Positions 46,601 through 53,966 of a DNA stretch of 64,000 bases are shown piece after piece. The DNA is from CAYQNU01 sp964419055. Its GTDB lineage: Bacteria; Bacteroidota; Bacteroidia; Flavobacteriales_D; Parvicellaceae. Position numbers and translations under genes: made by a program. Position 1 is the first letter of the stretch, and every line of letters begins with the position of its first letter. The notes beneath the pieces are model-generated. The model searched no databases. It was not told the origin of the DNA and worked only from the letters and a program-made list of their open reading frames with translations. Location: assembly GCA_964419055.1 (NCBI GenBank), contig CAYQNU010000002.1, forward strand, positions 62,001 through 126,000, read 5' to 3'.

Positions 46601-48590
46601 AAACGGTGGAAGTAGTTCTTTAACAGTTGGAGGAGCAACAACCCTTACCAATTCCGGAGCTGGAACAACCAAAAGAACTTGGATTGGTAATGCAGGTGAT
46701 GTTACCTTTAATGGTGATTTAATAATTTTAAATAATGCTACTGCAACAAATTCTGAAGTCTTTGCTAATTATGGTGCTGCAAGTACTAATTTCTATAATG
46801 AAAACATCTTATTATCCAATACCAATGCTCTTTCTGATGGTATTTTCTTTGGAAACAACAATGGAAATGGAACATTAGCGGCAAACAAAACTGTAACTAT
46901 TGGCGCAGGCGGTTTTAATGCAGGAACCCTTCAATTTAGAAACTTTACACAATTAAGTTCCACTGCTCAAGCAATAACCTTAACGGGATTATCTACTATT
47001 TTTGAAAACTATAATTCTACTTGGAATGGTGATGTGACTTTTATTGCGCCTCGCCATTTTACAAGAGGAACTACCTATAATGGTATAAACTATTTAGAAA
47101 AAAATGGAGCTGTAAATGATGCTTCTGTCGGTGGTAATATATTTAATGGAACGACTGAATTTGTAGTGAGTGGAACAGGTTATTTTATGCCTGCAAACAC
47201 TTCTGGTAATGACTTTAATGCAAATGTGACTTACAGAAAAACAAGTTCAGGATTGATGTACCCTACTTATAATGCCACTTCAACCTATGCAGGTGATATT
47301 ACCATTAATAGTAATACGGTGATTACATTTGGAGAAGCAGCCTCAGGTAGAGTTCTATTTGATGGTGGTGCAAATCAAACTATCAACAATACTGGCGGAG
47401 CTTTCACACATATTATGACGCGCATTACTACCAATAAATCAGGAGGTTCAGTTACCTTAAATACTCCAATAGCAAACAGTGTAAATCTTAATTTAACATC
47501 TGGAAATATTAATACCGATGCTGTAAATTTATTGATAATGAATGCAGGCTCTACGGTGACCGCGGTTTCTGATGCAGCGTATATTTCTGGTCCATTGCGT
47601 AAAATAGGAAATACAGCATTTACGTTCCCTATTGGAAAAGGAGGTTTTTACAGACCTGCAGGAATTTCTGCTCCTACTACAGCAACACATCACTTCACTG
47701 CTGAGTATTTTGGGAGTGACCCACACAATTCAGGGTATCTAGATACCCAAAAAGACCCTTCAATTTTACATATTTCTGATTGTGAATATTGGATTATTGA
47801 TAGAACGAATGGAGCTTCAAATGTATTTGTTACGCTTTCATTTAAACCTTACACCGGAGTTGGATGCAGTGGTGTTACAGATCCTTCAACATTGAAAGTA
47901 GCAAGATGGAACGGTACTACATGGAAAGATCATGGAAATGGAGGAACAATAGGAACTACTTCTGGAACTGTTCAATCTGCTGCAGCTATAACTTCATTTA
48001 GTCCATTTACATTATCAACAACTGATCAAGTTGCAAATCCTCTACCTATAGAACTAATTAAATTTGATGCGCAACCTAATGGAAATTCAGTTGACGTTAC
48101 TTGGCAAACTGCTTCTGAAATCAATAATGATTATTTTACAGTAGAAAAAAGTAATGATGGTGTAAATTTTGAATTTGTAGCTGAAATTGATGGTGCAGGT
48201 AATTCTACAACACTTCTCTCCTACGCTACTGTTGATGAAAATCCATATAATGGACAATCGTTTTATAGATTGAAACAAACCGATTTTGATGGTTCTTTTG
48301 AATATTCGAATCCTGTTGTGGTGAACTTTAACAGCGCTAATCTAATTTCAATATACCCTAATCCTGTATTAGATAATAATCAACGATTTACTATTGATTA
48401 TACGAACTTAAATGAAACGGTTTCTTCAATTCAAATGATTGATGAATTAGGACGAATTGTTTATTCTCAAACTGCAAATAGTAATAATAATCAAACAATT
48501 ATTTCAACAGAAAATATGGGAACAGGCGTGTACTTTGTCAAAGTAATTACTTCAACTAATCAATATATTTCAAAAGTTGTGATTAAATAA
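40668..48590 (+). CDS. Giant repetitive T9SS-secreted surface protein (2640 residues)
   Basis: The product has a signal peptide (LFILFGVFLTFQFQSQ) and an opening TWNGTTSNDWSVGSNWTPLG block common at the front of Bacteroidota surface proteins. About 2100 residues of Gly/Asn/Thr-rich strands follow, likely a right-handed beta-helix. Eight modules contain an F-T-Q anchor, near residues 282, 449, 590, 731, 1089, 1424, 1786 and 2091. The last four also carry RGTTY and YLEK motifs. The end has PLPIELIKFDAQPNGNSVDV, a fibronectin-like stretch, YPNPV and a type A T9SS signal (GVYFVKVITSTNQYISKVVI). It is probably an adhesin or matrix protein. Confidence 0.88.
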   Translation: MNTLSTLKTLFILFGVFLTFQFQSQVTYTWNGTTSNDWSVGSNWTPLGPPTNVDHAIIVAAPNVPTLVANTPITNITMTSGSLDLGGFTLTTTGNQTFTAGTVSNGTISSISAGTSIFTNTTFAANATVNLSSNAITINGGTFNGATSLTVTGTGNTTGTGNATFNGTTNLSNSGTGFFRTNGNMTFNGTTNFTVSGSGDMLFELTTGSTYNGPLTLTLASTATAQIRMGYLGTTNYNNTITFNNQSNTNIRFGEQAASVNNLNAGNTLQMGTVSSGAIIFNRFTQIGATPQSLTTTGTALVQITNSTFNGTINLSSPQIVIGTSTFMDDVVLTKTSGVSTNNCTGNNVFNGTTTINYTSTTGTGYFGFGLGGPDTFNDDVFINNNSLDRIIMCHNSIGNQFNGNVSVSQIGSSVGIGLTWGPGTASIASTKNISVGGLGYSVGYLYTQNVTQLGSAPINLTLTGTGNIYLGPNATFGGDFSVTAPNIYARGATYNGDVIFTKTGAGDDHNNGQLNIFNGTVEIRQQSTGYFMLGYNSNDQFMEDITVSSTNTGGINLGWVNGTGTPTLAAGKTILVGAAGYSLGQLRLGSFTQLGNAAITLNMNGANFVVDNLPAPTNIGGDLTVVASNITLEGGIFNGVTTLTKTGTGNNTNGSQQNIFNDDLFINLQGTGNFTLGENSNDLFFGNITVSNTNTGIISLGAGTGTPTLSAGNTIILGGAGFNTGSLYLIGFTQLGNVPMNLTLGNTTRLDYRNSTIGGDLTSTSGRLFFQGTTFNGTVNIEKTGASDDQSAGGNTFNEITEIENSGTGYLLTANGNPDIYNDNLTLINSGTYTIYFGYNSVGNIINGDFTIQNTGSSQQMRILDNASTLTVTGNTTLLNSSNSGNTQIYYPLNGVLTQVGDVTGNNTTTGNVGQIIISNSAGAELNLTGNLTLNNTSSSANSSNFIGASGNVTISGNLNFLNNSTGLVSNFYVANGATSTVTIGGTSLITNNGAGTTKSGYIGNDGDCIFNGDLTIENNASSTSSFIRSNYNATSNNQFNGNIIVTNSDAAGQGIRFGENNGSATLAATKTITIGAGGFIAGNLTFRNFTQVGPTPQTLLTTGTTYFENHNSNWGGDVQFSGARMFTRGTTYSGTSYLEKYGASDDASVGGNTFIGNCELRNTGSRYFLMGNGVADTWGGDLVMNNMGTYRMYLAHNSAGNSIAGNLTLNNTGTGTDNDNYFMASASASLSIGGNLTLNNTSSATTNSNIYFSDGNLSSATVGGDVVINNNTTSAQGLVYLGNNGSVAVTGDLTSDNIGTSTNGQVLISNGANSVVTIGGVAIITNAGAATTRRTYLGNNGDITFMGDLTINNTSSATNSEVYCNNGASSVGAYNGNIIVSNSDASGDGVRFGEATGTGTLAATRTITIGAGGFVSGLLYFRNFTQVGPTAQTLITTGTTHFENFNSNWGGNVVFTGARMYTRGTTYNGTSYLEKYGANDDASAGGNNFIGDCELRNSGSRYFLMGNGTADTWGGNLIMNNMGTHWMYLAHNSAGNTIAGNLTINNTAIGNDSRIYLINTAASTLNVGGNLTISNNASSTTTANIYYGDAGNGTIGGDVSLSNNSSAVGSVIYLGNSGGIDVTGDVTANNISTGTNSTIYLANGGTGTSTYGGNVIINNNASGTTGEIYLANGASRAVTINGTTDVTNSGGSTTRRVYLGAGGDVTFNNTLTINNSASATNSEVYCNNAATSQNLYQENIILTNSNASGDGVLFGNSGGAGTLAATKTVTIGGAGFVAGFLYFRNFTQVGATAQTLHPTGTTHFENYNSNWGGDVSFKGARMFTRGTTYQGTSYLEKFGASNDASVGGNTFQGVCELRNTGSAYFLMGNGVADSWTSDLVMNNMGTNLMYLAYASAGNTIGGNLTVNNTGNGADNSIYFTNTVAASLSVTGNVSLNNLVTGTSSNIGFPETGMATVHGTLTGVNNGSGANSQILLANGGSSSLTVGGATTLTNSGAGTTKRTWIGNAGDVTFNGDLIILNNATATNSEVFANYGAASTNFYNENILLSNTNALSDGIFFGNNNGNGTLAANKTVTIGAGGFNAGTLQFRNFTQLSSTAQAITLTGLSTIFENYNSTWNGDVTFIAPRHFTRGTTYNGINYLEKNGAVNDASVGGNIFNGTTEFVVSGTGYFMPANTSGNDFNANVTYRKTSSGLMYPTYNATSTYAGDITINSNTVITFGEAASGRVLFDGGANQTINNTGGAFTHIMTRITTNKSGGSVTLNTPIANSVNLNLTSGNINTDAVNLLIMNAGSTVTAVSDAAYISGPLRKIGNTAFTFPIGKGGFYRPAGISAPTTATHHFTAEYFGSDPHNSGYLDTQKDPSILHISDCEYWIIDRTNGASNVFVTLSFKPYTGVGCSGVTDPSTLKVARWNGTTWKDHGNGGTIGTTSGTVQSAAAITSFSPFTLSTTDQVANPLPIELIKFDAQPNGNSVDVTWQTASEINNDYFTVEKSNDGVNFEFVAEIDGAGNSTTLLSYATVDENPYNGQSFYRLKQTDFDGSFEYSNPVVVNFNSANLISIYPNPVLDNNQRFTIDYTNLNETVSSIQMIDELGRIVYSQTANSNNNQTIISTENMGTGVYFVKVITSTNQYISKVVIK
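41500..47160 (+). repeat. Tandem coding repeats inside the giant surface gene
   Basis: Matching anchors (codons for FTQ followed by a Gly/Ser-rich turn) lie near 41515, 42016, 42438, 42861, 43936, 44940, 46025 and 46941. The spacing is about 420-500 bp for the first four and about 900-1090 bp for the rest. Modules at 43.9, 44.9 and 46.0 kb are closest to each other in protein (FENFNSNWGG-type, CELRN, NNMGT). Their third-base differences show the copies are not recent. Confidence 0.75.
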
Positions 48591-48625
48591 AGTGGTTTAA
48601 CTTTCATCGTAACTTTTTAAATTCT

Positions 48626-48633
48626 TAGTTTTG
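48626..48633 (+). promoter_or_regulatory. -7 promoter element TAGTTTTG
   Basis: A full TAnnTTTG match, 21 bp before the tex ATG at 48655. Confidence 0.45.
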
Positions 48634-48654
48634 CATTGAACGAAATTCCGAACA

Positions 48655-50778
48655 ATGCAAAACTTTTTTTTTGACAAAATTGCCCAAGTCTTAAACATAA
48701 AAAATTGGCAAATTGCCAATACCATTGAACTCCTAGATGAAGGCGCCACCATTCCATTTATTTCAAGGTATAGAAAGGAAAAAACAGGTAACTTAGATGA
48801 AGTTCAAGTAGAAGAAATTAAAAAGAAATATCAGTATTTTGTAGATCTTCAAAAACGCAAAGAATTCATACTTTCTTCCATCAAAGAACAAGATAAATTG
48901 ACTAAAGAATTGGAAGATAGCATAACCAACTCTTGGGACGAAAAATTTATTGAAGACGTATATTCACCCTATAAATCAAGAAAAAAAACTAAGGCAGATA
49001 TCGCTATCGAAAATGGATTAGAACCCTTAGCTAAAATACTGATGTCTCAAAAAGGTTTTTCCTTTGCTAACATTGCTGAAAAATACATTGGTAAAAAAGT
49101 ACTTTCAACTGAAGAAGCCGTTCAAGGAGCAAAAGATATAGCGGCACAGTGGATCAGTGAAAAAATTATCGTTAAAGATAAATTGAGAAAATTATTCTGG
49201 AACAAAGCTCTTATTTCTTCTAAATTGGTCAAAGGTAAGGAAGTGGAAGCTGAAAAATTTCAAGATTACTTTGATTTTTCTGAATCTATAAAACACATTA
49301 AATCTCATCGTTTTTTAGCTATAGTAAGAGGTGATTCGGATGGATTTTTAAAATACAAAATTGAACCGTCCAAACAAGAAGCTGTTGAATTAATTTCATC
49401 TGTAGTTATAAAACCTAATGGTGATTTTGAAGAAGAGCTTCTTGATGTGATTGGAGATTCTTATCAACGATTACTTAAACCTTCCATTGCCTCTGAGATA
49501 TTTAACGAACTTAAAGACCGAGCTGACGAAGAAGCTATTACCGTTTTTGCTGATAATTTAAAGCAATTGCTCTTACAACCTCCTTTAGGTTCACAACGAA
49601 TTCTAGCTCTTGATCCCGGCTATCGAACAGGTTGCAAAGTAGTTTGCTTAGACGCTAACGGAAATTTATTACACAATGAAACCATATTTCCCCATCCCCC
49701 GCAAAAAGAAATAGCTGTTGCAAAAAAGAAAATTGCCTCCTTAGTCGAACAATATAAAATTGATTCGATTGCAATTGGTAACGGAACAGCGGGGAGAGAA
49801 ACAGAGTTTTTTATTAAAGGGATTCACTTTGATAGAACCGTAAAAGTATTTGTGGTGAATGAAGCAGGTGCCTCAGTTTATTCGGCTTCAAAAGAAGCTC
49901 GGGAGGAATTCCCTCAGTATGATGTTACTGTTAGAGGAGCTATTTCTATTGGACGCAGATTAATGGATCCATTAGCCGAATTGGTTAAAATTGACCCAAA
50001 AAGTATTGGTGTTGGTCAATACCAGCATGATGTGAACCAAAAAGCATTGCAAGAAAAATTGGACGCTGTTGTTATTTCTTGTGTGAATAATGTAGGGGTA
50101 GAATTGAACACTGCTAGTAAATTCCTTTTACAATATGTTTCAGGAATTGGCCCCACATTGGCTCAAAATATCATTGATTATCGAACAAAAGTAGGGACAT
50201 TTCAATCGCGAAAAGAATTGATGGAGGTGCCCAAATTAGGTGCTAAAGCATTTGAACAATCTGCAGGTTTTTTGAGAGTAAGCGCTAGTTCAAATCCTTT
50301 GGATAACAGCAGTGTTCACCCAGAGAGGTATGCTTTAGTGAACAAAATTTGTAAAGATTTAAAAAGTGATATTACTGAAATTGTAGGAAACGAAGAATTG
50401 ATTGCTAAAATTAATCCTCAATCTTTTGTTACAGACGAGGTGGGCATTTCAACGTTAAATGACATTCTTCTTGAGTTAAAAAAACCTGGTAGAGACCCTC
50501 GTAAAATGGTTAAAGTATTTGAATTTTCAAAAGAAATTAAATCCCTAGATGACCTGAAAGTTGGAATGGAATTGCCAGGCATTGTAAATAATGTTACCAA
50601 TTTTGGAGCTTTCGTAGATCTGGGAATCAAAGAAAATGGACTCATTCATATTTCTAATCTTTCCGATAGTTTTGTATCTAATCCTGCTGAAGTTATTAAA
50701 CTACATCAACATGTTTCTTGCGAAATCATCAGTATTGATAAAGAACGTAAACGCATTGGACTTAAGCTCATCAAATAA
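48655..50778 (+). CDS. tex: Tex family RNA-binding protein
   Basis: This 707-residue protein follows the Tex order. An N-terminal helical region has ATIPFISRYRKEKTGNLDEV. A YqgF-like RNase H fold begins at ILALDPGYRTGCKVVCLD. Helix-hairpin-helix motifs follow (YVSGIGPTLAQNIIDYR, LMEVPKLGAKAFEQSAGFLR). A C-terminal S1 domain reads GIVNNVTNFGAFVDLGIKEN. Tex binds nucleic acid and affects transcription. GSCFA follows after 12 bp. Confidence 0.95.
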   Translation: MQNFFFDKIAQVLNIKNWQIANTIELLDEGATIPFISRYRKEKTGNLDEVQVEEIKKKYQYFVDLQKRKEFILSSIKEQDKLTKELEDSITNSWDEKFIEDVYSPYKSRKKTKADIAIENGLEPLAKILMSQKGFSFANIAEKYIGKKVLSTEEAVQGAKDIAAQWISEKIIVKDKLRKLFWNKALISSKLVKGKEVEAEKFQDYFDFSESIKHIKSHRFLAIVRGDSDGFLKYKIEPSKQEAVELISSVVIKPNGDFEEELLDVIGDSYQRLLKPSIASEIFNELKDRADEEAITVFADNLKQLLLQPPLGSQRILALDPGYRTGCKVVCLDANGNLLHNETIFPHPPQKEIAVAKKKIASLVEQYKIDSIAIGNGTAGRETEFFIKGIHFDRTVKVFVVNEAGASVYSASKEAREEFPQYDVTVRGAISIGRRLMDPLAELVKIDPKSIGVGQYQHDVNQKALQEKLDAVVISCVNNVGVELNTASKFLLQYVSGIGPTLAQNIIDYRTKVGTFQSRKELMEVPKLGAKAFEQSAGFLRVSASSNPLDNSSVHPERYALVNKICKDLKSDITEIVGNEELIAKINPQSFVTDEVGISTLNDILLELKKPGRDPRKMVKVFEFSKEIKSLDDLKVGMELPGIVNNVTNFGAFVDLGIKENGLIHISNLSDSFVSNPAEVIKLHQHVSCEIISIDKERKRIGLKLIK

Positions 50779-50790
50779 CCATTATTTTGT

Positions 50791-51720
50791 ATGGACCCTT
50801 TTAGGAAAATTATAACCATTCCACCTTCAAAAACAAAAATTCAACGCAACGAACTAACCGTTTTGATTGGCTCTTGTTTTAGTGAATCGATGAGTTCTTA
50901 CTTCAAAAACAATCGATTTCATTTGTACTCCAATCCGCACGGAGTATTGTTTAATCCGATTTCAATTGGAGATGCACTCATACATATTTCCAAAACACAA
51001 CCTGATCTATCCCAACTCTATTTTCATAATGAAATATGGCACAGTTGGATGCATAATAGCCGATTTTCAAATACTTCTAAAGAAGCGTTGGAAACGACAA
51101 TTATCAATGAAATAAAGCCGATACAAGATCGTAAAAATGAGCTGTCAACCATCATTATAACCTTAGGATCGGCTTGGGCTTATCAACTCAAATCTTCAGG
51201 CAACATTGTTGCCAATTGTCATAAAGTTCCAGCAGAAATGTTTAATAAAATTCTTTTAACGGTTCCTGATATACTGGCAACTTTTAAAACTGTTTTCCAA
51301 ATTTTTCCAACTACCCGCTTCATTTTCACCATAAGTCCCGTTCGGCATTGGAAAGATGGAGTTAGAGAAAATAATGTTTCTAAAGGTATATTGCATCAAG
51401 CTGTTCATGAATTACTCGCCTATAAAAATGTTGAATATTTCCCTTCTTATGAAATTCTATTGGATGAACTGCGTGACTATAGATTCTTCACCTCCGATTA
51501 TTTACACCCTAATGAATTAGCAACGGAATATATTTGGCAACGCTTTTCTGAAACATTTTTTGATCAAAAAACAATTGAAGGAAACCAAGAAATTGAAAAA
51601 ATATTAAAATCACTTGCGCACCAACCTCAGCATCCAACTACAAAAAGCTATCGTCAATTTGAAGAGCAACTTTCACATCAACGTTCATTATTAAAAACCA
51701 ATTACGATATTGACATTTAA
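50791..51720 (+). CDS. GSCFA domain protein
   Basis: This 309-residue protein holds the family name motif in VLIGSCFSESMSSYF, then NPHGVLFNPISIG and TLGSAWAY. The later FTISPVRHWKDG and SDYLHPNELA are in keeping with a distant SGNH-hydrolase fold. Activity is not established for the family. It is co-directional with tex. Confidence 0.87.
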   Translation: MDPFRKIITIPPSKTKIQRNELTVLIGSCFSESMSSYFKNNRFHLYSNPHGVLFNPISIGDALIHISKTQPDLSQLYFHNEIWHSWMHNSRFSNTSKEALETTIINEIKPIQDRKNELSTIIITLGSAWAYQLKSSGNIVANCHKVPAEMFNKILLTVPDILATFKTVFQIFPTTRFIFTISPVRHWKDGVRENNVSKGILHQAVHELLAYKNVEYFPSYEILLDELRDYRFFTSDYLHPNELATEYIWQRFSETFFDQKTIEGNQEIEKILKSLAHQPQHPTTKSYRQFEEQLSHQRSLLKTNYDIDI

Positions 51721-51762
51721 TTAATTTGAATAAATTTTCCCAACGCACTTACTAAAAAATTA

Positions 51763-51770
51763 TACCTTTG
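51763..51770 (+). promoter_or_regulatory. -7 promoter element TACCTTTG
   Basis: A full TAnnTTTG match. Its TTG (51768-51770) is in frame with the next gene and would be picked as a start by a naive scan; the ATG at 51789 is the better start. Confidence 0.55.
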
Positions 51771-51788
51771 ACGCATAAAATAAAACTT

Positions 51789-52166
51789 ATGAAGCACTAT
51801 TTATTTTCGGTTATTTTCACCCTTTTTATTTCACTATTTTCTTTTTCTATTTGGGGGCAAAATGAAATTTCTACCCTTTCAAAAGAATCACAAAAAGGTA
51901 GTTACGCCATTTTGGAAGTTCGATTAAATATGGAAGATGAATTCAGAACGGTTGAAGGTCGAGATAATGAAGGACTCTCTAGAATTGCTCTTTTTACCGG
52001 TAAAAATAAAGATAAAGAAATCATTAGTAAAGGATTTGAAGGGTACAATCAAGTTGTTGAATACCTTAATGAAATGAAAAAAAATGGTTGGATTTTGATG
52101 GAAACGTACACTATAAAAGGTAATTCACTAATTCTGACGCATTACCTTTTTGAAAAAAAGAAATAA
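51789..52166 (+). CDS. Small secreted protein, hypothetical
   Basis: From the ATG at 51789 the product is 125 residues: a signal peptide (MKHYLFSVIFTLFISLFSFS) and a short alpha/beta body ending MKKNGWILMETYTIKGNSLI. I do not recognise a family. It has its own promoter box and ends 85 bp before kdsB. Confidence 0.7.
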   Translation: MKHYLFSVIFTLFISLFSFSIWGQNEISTLSKESQKGSYAILEVRLNMEDEFRTVEGRDNEGLSRIALFTGKNKDKEIISKGFEGYNQVVEYLNEMKKNGWILMETYTIKGNSLILTHYLFEKKK

Positions 52167-52251
52167 ATTTTCATTTTATAAGTTAGCTGAATTAAATTAA
52201 AAATGAATAAACGGTTACCCTATTCTTTTTTATAAAAAAATAAGATATTTT

Positions 52252-53010
52252 ATGAATATATTAGGCATCATTCCAGCGCGATATGGCTCTACACGATTAG
52301 AAGGAAAACCCTTAGTTGACATTTGCGGAAAGTCAATGATTCAGAGGGTTTATGAACAAGCTTCTAAAGTACTCGATCACGTTTATGTTGCAACAGATGA
52401 CCAACGTATTTTTGATGCAGTATTAAAATTTGGTGGTAAGGTTGTAATGACCAGTTCGGAACATACTACCGGTACTAATAGATGTTTGGAAGCTTATGAA
52501 TCTATTCAAAAAAATGCTGCCATTCAATTTGATTATGTCATCAATATTCAAGGTGATGAACCCCTTTTGGAACCCGAGCAAGTAAGATGTTTAATTAAAT
52601 GTTTTGAAGACCCAACTACTGAATTAGCCACCTTAATCATTCCTGTATTCAGTGAAAGTGATTTGTATAATGAAGGAGAAGTTTTTGTTGTTTTTGACAA
52701 AAACAAAAAAGCGTTGTACTTTTCAAGATCAGTGATTCCACATATTAGAGGTGTGCATAAAACCAAATGGCTAGAACATCATACTTTTTACAAACACTTG
52801 GGAATGTATGGTTTTAGAGTAGATTCGTTGAAAGAATTTGCCCATTTACCTCAAACAAAATTAGAAATAGTAGAATCATTAGAACAAAATAGATGGTTAG
52901 AAAATGGTGGTATTATTAAAATTGAAATCACCCAGCACGAAACCATTGCTGTGGATACGGTAGATGATTTAGAAAAAGTAAGAAGAATTATCTCTCATAT
53001 GGAACAGTAG
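52252..53010 (+). CDS. kdsB: 3-deoxy-manno-octulosonate cytidylyltransferase
   Basis: This 252-residue enzyme activates Kdo as CMP-Kdo for lipopolysaccharide. It begins IIPARYGSTRLEGKPL (nucleotide-binding), then HVYVATDDQRIF, INIQGDEPLLEPEQV and a late AVDTVDDLEKV. It is followed by kdsA and a transaldolase-CBS gene on the same strand, forming a Kdo cluster. Confidence 0.96.
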   Translation: MNILGIIPARYGSTRLEGKPLVDICGKSMIQRVYEQASKVLDHVYVATDDQRIFDAVLKFGGKVVMTSSEHTTGTNRCLEAYESIQKNAAIQFDYVINIQGDEPLLEPEQVRCLIKCFEDPTTELATLIIPVFSESDLYNEGEVFVVFDKNKKALYFSRSVIPHIRGVHKTKWLEHHTFYKHLGMYGFRVDSLKEFAHLPQTKLEIVESLEQNRWLENGGIIKIEITQHETIAVDTVDDLEKVRRIISHMEQ

Positions 53011-53049
53011 TAATAGTTGAACAAAAATTCAACTTCATAGAATATTCAT

Positions 53050-53057
53050 TACCTTTG
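53050..53057 (+). promoter_or_regulatory. -7 promoter element TACCTTTG
   Basis: A full TAnnTTTG match, 19 bp before the kdsA ATG. It indicates that kdsA and the following transaldolase-CBS gene can be expressed separately from kdsB. Confidence 0.5.
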
Positions 53058-53076
53058 CAAAAAAGAAACCGATCAA

Positions 53077-53910
53077 ATGAGTCAAAAAAAAGTAAAAGTA
53101 GGTAACATAACTTGTGGTGCGGATGAACTTTTCCTTATTAGCGGACCATGTGTAATTGAATCAGAATCAATTATGATGCGTACTGCTGAAAAAATAAAAC
53201 AAGTTTCAGAAAAATTAAATGTTCCGGTAATTTACAAATCTTCCTTTATGAAAGACAATCGTAGTTCGGTTGATTTTTATATGGGACCTGGAATTGATGA
53301 GGGATTAAAAATTTTACAAAAAATTAAAGATTCGTTTGGTTTTCCCTTATTGACCGATGTACATTACCCCGACCAAGTAAAAGCTGCTGCTGAAGTTTGT
53401 GACGTGATTCAAATTCCGGCTTATTTGGTTATGCAAACTACTTTGGTTACGGAAGCTGCAAAAACAGGAGCGGTTATTAATTTAAAACACGCTCAATTTT
53501 TAGCTCCCGAAAATATGATTAAACCGGTGCAAAAGGTTGAAGCAATGGGAAATCACAACATAATCCTTACAGAAAGAGGTTATGTTTTTGGCTATAATGA
53601 TTTAATTGTTGACCCTCGAAGCTTTTATCATATGAGGGAAACGGGTTATCCTGTAGTTTTTGATGTTACCCACAGTATTCGAAAATATGGTATCCCAAGT
53701 GCTGATCCAAATGGTGGAGCTCGTCAATATTTAAAAACACTGGCTAGAGCGGGTGTTGCTGCAGGTATCGATGGTCTTTTTATTGAAGCACATCCTTGCC
53801 CAAGTGAAGCATTATGTGATGCTGCAAGCCAATTGGACATGACTCAATTAGAAGAATTTTTAAAACCCCTAATTGAACTTCATGCTATTGAAGTAAAATA
53901 CCGAGATTAG
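53077..53910 (+). CDS. kdsA: 3-deoxy-8-phosphooctulonate synthase
   Basis: This 277-residue aldolase condenses arabinose-5-phosphate with phosphoenolpyruvate to Kdo-8-phosphate. Motifs include ISGPCVIESESI, PVIYKSSFMKDNRSS, LLTDVHYPDQV, ILTERGYVFGYNDLIVDPRS and FDVTHSIRKYG. Its sugar substrate is normally made by KdsD, which is not in this window; the next gene carries KdsD-like CBS domains instead. Confidence 0.96.
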   Translation: MSQKKVKVGNITCGADELFLISGPCVIESESIMMRTAEKIKQVSEKLNVPVIYKSSFMKDNRSSVDFYMGPGIDEGLKILQKIKDSFGFPLLTDVHYPDQVKAAAEVCDVIQIPAYLVMQTTLVTEAAKTGAVINLKHAQFLAPENMIKPVQKVEAMGNHNIILTERGYVFGYNDLIVDPRSFYHMRETGYPVVFDVTHSIRKYGIPSADPNGGARQYLKTLARAGVAAGIDGLFIEAHPCPSEALCDAASQLDMTQLEEFLKPLIELHAIEVKYRD

Positions 53911-53966
53911 TTTTCTAAAAAATCAATACAACTCAAATAAAAATAAAATTTAAACAATATTAAAAA

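Noticed and set aside
41500..47160. Possible CRISPR-like periodicity
   Set aside because: The repeats are long, diverged, in frame and coding; there is no short constant repeat with unique spacers.
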